From positions 1 to 17,751 of the forward strand of contig JBEKYH010000038.1 of NCBI GenBank assembly GCA_049511115.1: 17,751 bases of DNA. The letters are read 5' to 3'. This stretch comes from JBEKYH01 sp049511115 (lineage in GTDB: Bacteria > Planctomycetota > Phycisphaerae > Tepidisphaerales > Tepidisphaeraceae). The notes under the pieces were generated by a model that saw only the letters and a program-made list of their open reading frames with translations, searched no databases and was not told where the DNA came from. Each line of letters starts with the position of its first letter. The first letter of the stretch is position 1. A program made the translations under genes and the position numbers. Below are positions 1 to 5,889 of this stretch, in pieces.

Positions 1-94
1 CGCTGTTCACGGGCCCGCGGCACGGCCTAATCGCCGCGGCGCACTTTTTGCGCGTCTCGCAATTTCTCGCGGCACAACAAATCTTATGTAGACG

Positions 95-125
95 TTGACA
101 CAAACTAAATAATCACGACGATAAT
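95..125 (+). promoter_or_regulatory. Putative sigma70-type promoter of the porin gene
   Basis: A perfect -35 box TTGACA lies at 95-100 and a -10-like box GATAAT at 120-125, separated by 19 nt, slightly longer than the usual 17. The surrounding stretch is AT-rich in an otherwise GC-rich region. Transcription would begin near 132, leaving a leader of about 155 nt before the porin ATG. Inferred from sequence only. The bases before it (1-94) hold no gene that can be supported. Confidence 0.55.
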
Positions 126-135
126 CCGCCCCCAG

Positions 136-268
136 CCGGTAGGGTGTGCGTGTGCCTGCCGGTCTCTCGGTAAAGCTGTTCGACCTGCGTAGGCGGACGG
201 TTGAAAGAGTCCGCAAGCTTTTCGCGGGCTGTTTTAAGAGTTGGCCAACCGGCGGGCTTTCGCTCGCC
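136..268 (+). promoter_or_regulatory. Structured 5' leader of the porin mRNA (three hairpins)
   Basis: Three stem-loops can be drawn by eye. The first pairs CCGGTAGG (136-143) with CCTGCCGG (155-162), using one G-U pair. The second pairs AGTCCGC (208-214) with GCGGGCT (224-230) and is followed by a short T-rich stretch. The third pairs GGCGGGC (251-257) with GCTCGCC (262-268) around a TTTC tetraloop, seven pairs including one G-U. The last ends 7 nt before the GGAGG ribosome-binding site (276-280), so it could affect translation initiation. It matches no riboswitch class I recognise. Confidence 0.35.
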
Positions 269-286
269 AGGGAACGGAGGACTCGG

Positions 287-1747
287 ATGAGTCAAATTAA
301 GAGCGGGGTCAAGTTAGGTTTGGCGGCGCTGGCCGTATCAATGGGAATGGGTGCATCCGCGGCATTGGGGGATCAGCCGACGACGCAGCCCGTGGCCCAG
401 GAAGACTTGCAGTCGGAAGTTCAGCTTCTAAAGGCCCAGGTCGCCGAGTTGCAGGCCAAGGACCAGAAGAACGACGCCGATGAAGCGCTGGTAATCAAGC
501 AGGTGTTGGCCGACGCCGACGCCAACAGCGACGCGGTGACGGCCGGCTATGCCAACCGCCGCTTTTTCATCAAGAGCGCCGACGGCAACTTCCTCCTACA
601 ACCCTGGATTCACATTCAATTGCGTTACAGCGACGCCATCCGGCAGGACGGGAAGGGCGACTTTTCCGCTCAGGATCAGCAGCACGGCTTCGAGCTTCGC
701 CGGGCCCGTTTTGGTTTTGACGGCAATCTCTTCACGCCCGACCTGACCTACTTCATCAACTGGGCGACCTACCGCGAAAACAGCAACGTCAATGTGACCG
801 AAGACGGTGCCACCGTTGGCACGGCCAATGTTCCCATCGGCGGTCTTCCGGTTTTGGAAGAAGCCTGGGGCAAGTACAATCTTCACGATACGCCGTATTA
901 CATCAAATTCGGCCAGATGCACGATCCGCTCGATCACGAGAACATCATCGGTTCCAAATATCGCGATCCCGAAGCGTCACTGCAAGGCGACATCTTTGGA
1001 AACACGGATACTTTCACACAGGCTGTCACCTTCATCTACGATCCCAAGGACTCCTTCCGCTTTGAAGGCGGCCCGACGGACGGCATCCGCGCGGCCAACA
1101 CCAATTTTGAAGGCTATCCGACCACTGGCATCGACTATGACGGCGGCGTCGCGGCCCGCGCGGAATACAAAGTGGAAGGCAATTGGGCTGATTACGGCCA
1201 GTTGACTTCCCTGAATGACCAGAAGGAACTGCTCGTCCTCGGCACCGGCGCCGATTATTCCTACGGCGGCAATTTCAACACCATTTCACACACGGCTGAT
1301 ATTCAGTATGCCAATCCCAACGGCTGGTTTGGGTATGTCAGCTACTTTGGTCGGTACACCACGCATAACCCGGGCATCCCCTCGGGCGCGCCGGTTTCGA
1401 CCTCCTTCGCGAGCAGCACCCCTCAACTCCACGAGGATACGTATGAGCCGTCCATCATGGTGCAGGGTTCGTACCTGATCGACAACCGCTTTGAGCCGTA
1501 CGTCCGGTACGAGTACATGCACCTGGCCGGCACGGCCATTCCCAGCGGCGAGACCTCCGTTCAGAACAACGTAAGCGAAATCTCCGCTGGCGCTCACTAC
1601 TACTTCTACGGTCACAATGTGAAGGTGACCGCGCAGGTCATGTATCTGCCGACCGGCATCCCCGTCAACGACGACAGTTCCGACGTGTTGATTAATAACG
1701 ATCGCGGCGAGATCATCGTCATCACGCAGGTGCAGTTGCTGATCTAG
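287..1747 (+). CDS. Outer-membrane porin, phosphate-selective O/P type
   Basis: A 486-residue exported beta-barrel protein, probably a trimeric channel for anions or small solutes in the outer membrane. ATG 287 is chosen because GGAGG (276-280) lies 6 nt upstream and a signal peptide follows at once (Lys-containing n-region, hydrophobic LGLAALAVSMGMG, Ala-rich cleavage region near residue 28). A longer in-frame start at 146 would bury the signal peptide. Residues 38-62 form a heptad-like coiled coil (LQSEVQLLKAQVAELQAK), common in planctomycete and deltaproteobacterial porins. From about residue 95 the protein alternates polar and aromatic residues as in barrel strands, with the family-typical FELRRARFGFDG. 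It ends QVQLLI rather than with a C-terminal Phe. It is followed directly by an intrinsic terminator, so it is probably monocistronic. Substrate cannot be read from sequence; barrel family assignment is fairly sure. Confidence 0.85.
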   Translation: MSQIKSGVKLGLAALAVSMGMGASAALGDQPTTQPVAQEDLQSEVQLLKAQVAELQAKDQKNDADEALVIKQVLADADANSDAVTAGYANRRFFIKSADGNFLLQPWIHIQLRYSDAIRQDGKGDFSAQDQQHGFELRRARFGFDGNLFTPDLTYFINWATYRENSNVNVTEDGATVGTANVPIGGLPVLEEAWGKYNLHDTPYYIKFGQMHDPLDHENIIGSKYRDPEASLQGDIFGNTDTFTQAVTFIYDPKDSFRFEGGPTDGIRAANTNFEGYPTTGIDYDGGVAARAEYKVEGNWADYGQLTSLNDQKELLVLGTGADYSYGGNFNTISHTADIQYANPNGWFGYVSYFGRYTTHNPGIPSGAPVSTSFASSTPQLHEDTYEPSIMVQGSYLIDNRFEPYVRYEYMHLAGTAIPSGETSVQNNVSEISAGAHYYFYGHNVKVTAQVMYLPTGIPVNDDSSDVLINNDRGEIIVITQVQLLI

Positions 1748-1780
1748 GCAATTGCTGACAATTCTGAGCCATCTGATCAA

Positions 1781-1808
1781 AGGGCCGGCTGTCATGCCGG
1801 CCCTTTTT
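1781..1808 (+). terminator. Rho-independent terminator of the porin gene
   Basis: Perfect 9-bp GC-rich stem AGGGCCGGC (1781-1789) with GCCGGCCCT (1796-1804) around a 6-nt loop TGTCAT, followed directly by a T-run (1804-1808). It lies 33 nt after the porin stop codon. This is the clearest terminator in the window. Confidence 0.9.
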
Positions 1809-1810
1809 GC

Positions 1811-1918
1811 GCGCGGATCTTGGGTTACAGCCAGTTCTTCGCCGGCAGTTTCATCAGCCAGACAGGAACGAGTTCCGACATCGACTTCGTGTATACGGCG
1901 CTGACCTATACGTTTTAG
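1811..1918 (+). pseudogene. C-terminal remnant of an outer-membrane beta-barrel protein (alginate-export-like)
   Basis: This stretch has no start codon of its own but reads, up to a TAG at 1916-1918, as a convincing final hairpin of an outer-membrane barrel: GYSQFFAGSFI, then SQTG, then DIDFVY, ending ALTYTF. The terminal Phe with alternating aromatic residues is the standard signal recognised by the BAM machinery. From memory, the GYSxFFxGxFIxxTGxxxDxDFxYxxxxYxF pattern is typical of the last strands of alginate-export/porin-like proteins. It begins right after the porin terminator and its stop overlaps the convergent arsR stop. The porin has its own complete end, so this looks like the surviving tail of a separate deleted gene. 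By chance or not, it is in the porin frame, with no stop between 1748 and 1915. Confidence 0.6.
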
Positions 1919-2283
1919 TGCCGCTTTAATTCCGCCGCGCGCTGCGCCGCCTGGTCTGCGACGCCCCGGCAGACCAGTTCGCAAAGGTCATACACCAACG
2001 GCAGCTTGATGGAGTAAATCGCGCGATTCCCATCCTGCCGGCGGGATATGATCCCGGCCGACGTCAAAATCCCCAGTTGTTTCGACGCGTTCGCCTGTTT
2101 CAGTCCCGACCGCTCGACCAGCTCCGCCACACTCGCCGGCCCCGCTTGAAGCACCTGCAATATGCGCAACCGGCTTGCCTCCGACATCGCCGCGAAAAGC
2201 TCCGCCACCGCCTCCATTTGCGCGTTATCCAGCGGCTTGTGGTCACTTCTTGACGGCGTTTTGGAATTCGTCGGCATTTTCAT
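1915..2283 (-). CDS. ArsR/SmtB-family winged-helix repressor (BigR/YgaV-like context)
   Basis: A 122-residue transcriptional repressor. Residues 27-95 form the winged helix: LFAAMSEASRLRILQVL, recognition helix LKQANASKQLGIL (61-73), then the wing ISRRQDGNRAIYSI (79-92). The C-terminal helix carries Cys101 and Cys105 (LCELVC), which could form a thiol or metal sensor. The N-terminal half lacks the second cysteine of BigR/SqrR, and no arsenic-type CVC site exists in the recognition helix. The start at 2283 is preceded by AAGGGA about 9 nt upstream. It is divergent from the CMD-rhodanese operon with a palindromic operator between, the same layout as ygaV-ygaP, so persulfide or redox sensing is the likeliest job (inference). 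Its stop overlaps the barrel remnant. Confidence 0.9.
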   Translation of the reverse strand: MKMPTNSKTPSRSDHKPLDNAQMEAVAELFAAMSEASRLRILQVLQAGPASVAELVERSGLKQANASKQLGILTSAGIISRRQDGNRAIYSIKLPLVYDLCELVCRGVADQAAQRAAELKRH

Positions 2284-2295
2284 CGGTCCATTCCC

Positions 2296-2327
2296 TTGAC
2301 TATATTACTGCTTAGCAATATAGTAAT
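2296..2327. promoter_or_regulatory. Divergent promoter with overlapping ArsR-type palindromic operator
   Basis: On the plus strand TTGACT (2296-2301), 17 nt, TATAGT (2319-2324) forms a near-consensus promoter for the CMD-rhodanese operon. An inverted repeat sits inside it: perfect 8-bp arms ACTATATT (2299-2306) and AATATAGT (2317-2324) around a 10-nt centre in which two more base pairs match. The symmetry also creates TATAGT on the minus strand (2304-2299) with TTACTA 16 nt upstream (2326-2321), a possible arsR promoter. A bound repressor would block both. The AT-rich dyad of about 22-26 bp is what ArsR-family dimers such as BigR/SqrR bind. Confidence 0.75.
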
Positions 2328-2387
2328 TATAGATCACGCCGGCAACCTTCGCAAGGCCGGCATGGATTTATTAAATGGAGAAACAAC

Positions 2388-2741
2388 ATGTCCAGCAATG
2401 CAATGGATTACTACCGGAATAACGCCGCCGCGATGAAATCCGTGCGAACCTCAATGCCTGAATTGATCAAAGGCTTCGGCGGCCTTCATCAGGCTGCCAT
2501 GAAGAGTGGCGCCCTCACGGTGTTGGAGAAAGAGCTGATAGCTCTCTCCATCGGTCTCGCTCTTCGCTGCGAAAATTGCCTTTACGCCCACGTCCAGGCC
2601 GCCGTCAACGCCGGCGCCACGCGAGAGCAGGTTCTCGAAGCGGCCGGCGTCGCTGTCCTCATGCAGGGAGGACCGACCTACACCTATCTGCCCAGGGTGA
2701 TCGAAGCGCTCGACGCCCTGGCCCAGCCCTCAATAAATTAA
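2388..2741 (+). CDS. Carboxymuconolactone decarboxylase / AhpD-like thiol protein
   Basis: A 117-residue all-helical protein of the AhpD/CMD superfamily. The redox signature is visible: E49 in the LEKELIALSIG helix, then Cys61-x-x-Cys64 and His68 in RCENCLYAHV, spaced as in AhpD-type peroxidase-linked disulfide reductases. GGAG (2377-2380) lies 7 nt before the ATG. It is first in an operon with the rhodanese protein, 17 nt apart. Given that partner and the ArsR operator, a role in sulfur, peroxide or persulfide stress is more likely than true carboxymuconolactone decarboxylation; the exact substrate is unknown. Confidence 0.88.
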   Translation: MSSNAMDYYRNNAAAMKSVRTSMPELIKGFGGLHQAAMKSGALTVLEKELIALSIGLALRCENCLYAHVQAAVNAGATREQVLEAAGVAVLMQGGPTYTYLPRVIEALDALAQPSIN

Positions 2742-2758
2742 CGCCCGCGGAGGTTCCG

Positions 2759-3286
2759 ATGCCATCAAATCTGATCTCCATCGCCGATTGCCGTCGCCTG
2801 ATCGCTCAGGGCCGGGCGATGCTCATCCTGGATGTTCGCACACCCGCTGAATATGCCAGACTGCATGCCACCGGCGCGCGCCTCACGCCATTGGACACTT
2901 TGGATCCATCCGCCATCGCCGCCCAGCGCCGAGATGGAGATCCGCTCTACGTCATTTGCCAGTCCGGCGGACGCGCCGCCAAAGCCTGCCAGCGCCTGCG
3001 GGAGGCGGGTTTGACCGAGGTCTACAATACCGAAGGCGGCACCGCCGCCTGGGAGCGCGGCAACCTGCCCGTTGAGCGCGGCCGCTCAAACCTCATTTCC
3101 CTTGAGCGGCAAGTCCGAATCATCGCCGGCTCGCTTGTTCTTTCGGGCTCACTGCTGGCATGGGCCGTTCATCCGTCTTTTCTCGCAATCCCCACGTTTG
3201 TCGGCGGGGGATTGATATTTGCCGGAATCACCGACTACTGCGGCATGGCCTTGGTCCTCTGCAAAATGCCCTGGAATCGCCGTTAG
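2759..3286 (+). CDS. Rhodanese domain fused to DUF2892 membrane domain (YgaP-like)
   Basis: A 175-residue membrane-anchored sulfurtransferase, matching E. coli YgaP in length and architecture. Residues 5-108 are a rhodanese domain: LDVRTPAEY (24-32), the active-site loop with Cys67 (CQSGGRA), and TEGGTAAWE (91-99). Residues 115-172 are DUF2892, with two membrane segments (about 119-138 and 141-160) and the family-typical end DYCGMALVLCKMPWN. The domain would carry sulfane sulfur as Cys67 persulfide at the inner membrane face. The start at 2759 is fixed by GGAGG (2749-2753) 5 nt upstream; the longer in-frame opening overlaps the CMD gene. It shares the ArsR-controlled promoter. Confidence 0.92.
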   Translation: MPSNLISIADCRRLIAQGRAMLILDVRTPAEYARLHATGARLTPLDTLDPSAIAAQRRDGDPLYVICQSGGRAAKACQRLREAGLTEVYNTEGGTAAWERGNLPVERGRSNLISLERQVRIIAGSLVLSGSLLAWAVHPSFLAIPTFVGGGLIFAGITDYCGMALVLCKMPWNRR

Positions 3287-3311
3287 GACTTGGAGATCAA
3301 GATGACCTCAC

Positions 3312-3863
3312 TCACGGATTTGCCGGCTGCGTCGCCGGCGGACCAAGCTGCACAACCTCAATATCCGCCACCTGGTGCACCGCGCGCGGGGGCATCTTGT
3401 CACCCGGCACGATGAGCCGCGCCGGCCCGTCGCTCGCCGCCAGCGGCTTGCCATCCTCATCCAGAGCCACCCACACGGTTCGATCGCCAACCATCGGCAG
3501 AATCTCCGCCATGCTGAAAACGACTGTGTATCCGTCGCTGCCGCTGACAATAACCGCCTGGCGCATCTGCGGGTTCTTCACCTTGGGATCGCTGCTGCCG
3601 CCCATCACAAAATCGGTGTGCGCCCCGGCGAGTTTCAATAGCGACACCAGCGGCACGCAAGCAAACGTGTGCATCGCGCCGTGGCTGTTGTATTGCACCG
3701 GCTTGATCTCGGCCGCCAACTGCGTCTGAATGTCGCTTATGCTCAAGTCGGCCCCTTTCAGATCGCTGCCGCCGATATGAATCGTGACGGGGGGAGCATC
3801 CGCCCCCATGGCCGCCATCGCCACCAATAAGACCGCCGCACTATGCCAGCTTCGCAATTTCAT
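3312..3863 (-). CDS. Small exported molybdopterin-binding-domain protein (sulfite-oxidase-like fold)
   Basis: A 183-residue protein with a signal peptide (MKLRSWHSAAVLLVAMAAMGA) and a single domain resembling the oxidoreductase molybdopterin-binding domain. Recognisable parts are FACVPLVSLLKLAG (67-80; the family usually reads TGVPLxxLL) and ARLIVPGDKMPPRAVHQVADIEVV (about 148-171; the family usually reads LRLVVPGDxxxxRxVxxVxxIEV). The only cysteine of the mature protein, Cys69, lies in the VPL motif and not where sulfite oxidase places its molybdenum ligand, so catalysis is doubtful; cofactor binding or storage is possible. It starts 45 nt after modA with GGAG 8 nt before the ATG, so both genes are likely one transcript. 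That context supports a molybdenum link. Confidence 0.7.
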   Translation of the reverse strand: MKLRSWHSAAVLLVAMAAMGADAPPVTIHIGGSDLKGADLSISDIQTQLAAEIKPVQYNSHGAMHTFACVPLVSLLKLAGAHTDFVMGGSSDPKVKNPQMRQAVIVSGSDGYTVVFSMAEILPMVGDRTVWVALDEDGKPLAASDGPARLIVPGDKMPPRAVHQVADIEVVQLGPPATQPANP

Positions 3864-3908
3864 GATTGCTCCATATCATTTCGTCTTGCCTGCGCCCTCG
3901 AACAATAC

Positions 3909-4682
3909 TCAAGGCGTCGGCGCAGTCGCCGGCATGATGATAGTGAACCCGTGCGCCGTCAGCACTTTTTCCGCCGCGTCCGTGCCGAGATATTCCAGAA
4001 AATGCCGCGCGGATTCGGCGTGCGAACTCTGCTTGATGACCGCCGCTGGATAGATGATCGGCTCATGCTGCGTCGCATCGGATTTCGCCGCGACGATGAT
4101 TTTTGTTCCCGCGCTCAGGGCATCGGTGGAGTAAACGACGCCCGCTTCCACTTCGCCGCGAATCACGTAATCCAGCACCTGCCGCACGTTTTCGCCGAAG
4201 ACGATTTTTGGCGCGATCGCGTCGCTGATCTTCAAATGGCTGAACACCTCCTGCGCGTATAAGCCGGCCGGCACGGACTTGGGCTGTCCGACGGCGATCT
4301 TCGCGATGCGGCTGTCCGTCAAATCCGCAAAGCTCGCGGGCACGAACTTGGCGTCCGACGGCACGATCAACACCAGTTCATTCCCGCAGACAACCCGTCG
4401 CGTGGCCGCGTCGATCAGTCCCTGGGAGGTTAGTTGGTCCATCTCTTTCACGCCCGCCGAAACGAACGCGTCGGCCGGCGCCCCCTGGGCGATCTGCGCC
4501 GCCAGTTGGCCCGATGCCCCGAAATTCAACGTCACGTCGTCGCCGCTTTTCGCCTTGTAATCCGCCGCGATCTGCGTCATCGATTCCTTGAGGCTGATGG
4601 CCGCGGAGACGGTGATCGGGTCGCCCCAGGCCGGCGCGGCCAGGGCGATGATGAAGATCAACAGAGAAGAAATCCGACGCAT
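3909..4682 (-). CDS. modA: Molybdate ABC transporter periplasmic binding protein ModA
   Basis: A 257-residue periplasmic oxyanion-binding protein, the usual length for ModA. After a signal peptide (residues 1-20, ending PAWG) come the hallmark AAISLKESMTQIAADY, the FGASGQLAAQIAQGAPADAFVSA block and GVVYSTDA near the C-terminal lobe; Ser and Ala-Ser positions in the first two bind the oxyanion. GGGAGG lies 6 nt before the ATG. The permease ModB and ATPase ModC are not downstream: the next gene is the molybdopterin-domain protein. They must be elsewhere, or ModA feeds another system. A ModE-box-like dyad overlaps the region just upstream. Assignment is sure; molybdate versus tungstate cannot be decided. 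Confidence 0.93.
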   Translation of the reverse strand: MRRISSLLIFIIALAAPAWGDPITVSAAISLKESMTQIAADYKAKSGDDVTLNFGASGQLAAQIAQGAPADAFVSAGVKEMDQLTSQGLIDAATRRVVCGNELVLIVPSDAKFVPASFADLTDSRIAKIAVGQPKSVPAGLYAQEVFSHLKISDAIAPKIVFGENVRQVLDYVIRGEVEAGVVYSTDALSAGTKIIVAAKSDATQHEPIIYPAAVIKQSSHAESARHFLEYLGTDAAEKVLTAHGFTIIMPATAPTP

Positions 4683-4691
4683 GGCGACCTC

Positions 4692-4717
4692 CCGTTATAT
4701 AGCGGGGAGTATAGCGG
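4692..4717 (-). promoter_or_regulatory. ModE-box-like operator upstream of modA
   Basis: An imperfect inverted repeat with CCGTTATATA (4692-4701) and AGTATAGCGG (4708-4717) around a 6-nt centre; 8 of 10 positions pair. From memory, the ModE consensus is CGNTATATA, six bases, TATATANCG, and the E. coli mod operator has the same spacing, so both half-sites and spacing fit. It lies 10 to 35 nt before the modA ATG. On the minus strand TATACT (4713-4708) could serve as the -10, so a bound repressor would block initiation. No modE gene is in the window. Confidence 0.6.
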
Positions 4718-4802
4718 TAGGGAGAGGATTGATATAGGCAGGAACTACCGATTGGCGGCCCCTGGGTGCTACTCGTCGCACCGGGCATCATGCATCGGAG
4801 CA

Positions 4803-5885
4803 TCACGCCGTGAACGGACGTTGTGCCTTGATGGTGACCGCGTTCGCAAGTCCGCAATTCGGGCAAGCAATTCCATGGCGATGAACGCGCAGAGCGAAAG
4901 TCGGCTGGCCGCAGGCGGGGCACGCGATCGCCTCGATCGCATCCGATAATGGATCCCAGACCGCTTCGAACTGCCGGACGGGACCGGCTTTTTCCGAGAC
5001 GGCGGCGAAGATGGCCAATTTGGGCTGCTGGACCATCATCACGCGGGCCAGTTGCACGCGCACCCGGATCATGGATTTCTGGCGAAGTTCGGCGCAGCGC
5101 AACTGCTCTTCGCGGTCGATGGCCTGGAGTCGTGCGGCCGCGCGCGCCGCGACGGCCAGCGGATCGGCGCCCCGGGCCATCTGTTCATCGGCCTCGCGCC
5201 GAAGCTGCGCGTAATAATCGGACATCCGGCCGATCTGTTTTTCAACGCGGCCGGTCCACTCGCGCCGGCGCGCGTTGGCCAGCGACGCCACCGTCGGCGC
5301 CACCTGCCTCTGGGCGGAGCGATATCCCGAGCGGACGCCGGCGTGATGGGCTTCGGGGAGGCGCGTCTCTGAATCTTCTGAAAGGCGATCGGCTGCCAGT
5401 AGCGAATCGAGATGCCGCACCTCGCGCAAATAGTGGAGATCAATTCCGATGCGAAGAATCTCTTCCTCCTTCTGATCGCTGACGAAGGCCGCCTTGAACC
5501 AGAAAACCGCCTGCGGGAAATTCATGGCCCGCACGCGCTCGATGCGGATGGCCGCGCCCGCGGGCAAGGAGATCGCGCGAGTGAGGCGCGATTCCAAACC
5601 GTGCGGGTGAAGATTCAGACCCACGCGGTAAAAGCGGGAGCAGTTCCATCGTTCCGACGCGTCGGCCAGCAGGCGATCCACCAAGGGCGAGCCAAGGCTG
5701 GCCAGTTGCGCCTGCCGATGCTCGGGCAGCGCTTCGGGGTCGAAGGCCACTCGCGTGATCTCGGCTCCGATCAGCAGGTCATAGACCTGCGGCTCGATTT
5801 CATCCCAGGCCCCGTCGCGGGCCTCGACGTAGTCGCGGATGAATTGCTCCAGCGGCGAGAGAGATTGTTCGGTTCCAGATGTCAT
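4803..5885 (-). CDS. Zinc-ribbon partner protein of the SNF2 helicase
   Basis: A 360-residue protein of unrecognised function. The start at 5885 is preferred: it lies 4 nt after the helicase stop with GAAGGA upstream, implying translational coupling, whereas the longer opening runs inside the helicase gene. The N-terminal 170 residues look globular (FIRDYVEARDGAWDEIEPQVYDLL, then FDPEALPEHRQAQLASLGSPLVDRLL). Residues about 185-300 are charged and helical, probably coiled coil (RREWTGRVEKQIGRMSDYYAQLRREADEQ). Near the end two CxxC pairs, Cys322/325 and Cys341/344, make a zinc ribbon. It has no nuclease or methylase motif that I can see. Its role is probably as substrate-recognition or nucleic-acid-binding subunit of the helicase; the B. 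subtilis YqhG-YqhH pair is a possible parallel in layout only. Confidence 0.7.
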   Translation of the reverse strand: MTSGTEQSLSPLEQFIRDYVEARDGAWDEIEPQVYDLLIGAEITRVAFDPEALPEHRQAQLASLGSPLVDRLLADASERWNCSRFYRVGLNLHPHGLESRLTRAISLPAGAAIRIERVRAMNFPQAVFWFKAAFVSDQKEEEILRIGIDLHYLREVRHLDSLLAADRLSEDSETRLPEAHHAGVRSGYRSAQRQVAPTVASLANARRREWTGRVEKQIGRMSDYYAQLRREADEQMARGADPLAVAARAAARLQAIDREEQLRCAELRQKSMIRVRVQLARVMMVQQPKLAIFAAVSEKAGPVRQFEAVWDPLSDAIEAIACPACGQPTFALRVHRHGIACPNCGLANAVTIKAQRPFTA

Positions 5886-5889
5886 CTTC

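Noticed and set aside
1745..1918. Stop-codon readthrough extending the porin by 57 codons
   Set aside because: The frame is open after TAG 1745-1747, but a strong terminator lies in between and the porin already ends with a complete last strand. A separate gene remnant explains the tail better.
3319..3343. GCCGGC hairpin near the convergent ends of the rhodanese and molybdopterin-domain genes
   Set aside because: The stem is only 6 bp, lies inside the C-terminal codons of the minus-strand gene and has no T-run on either strand, so it is not a convincing terminator.
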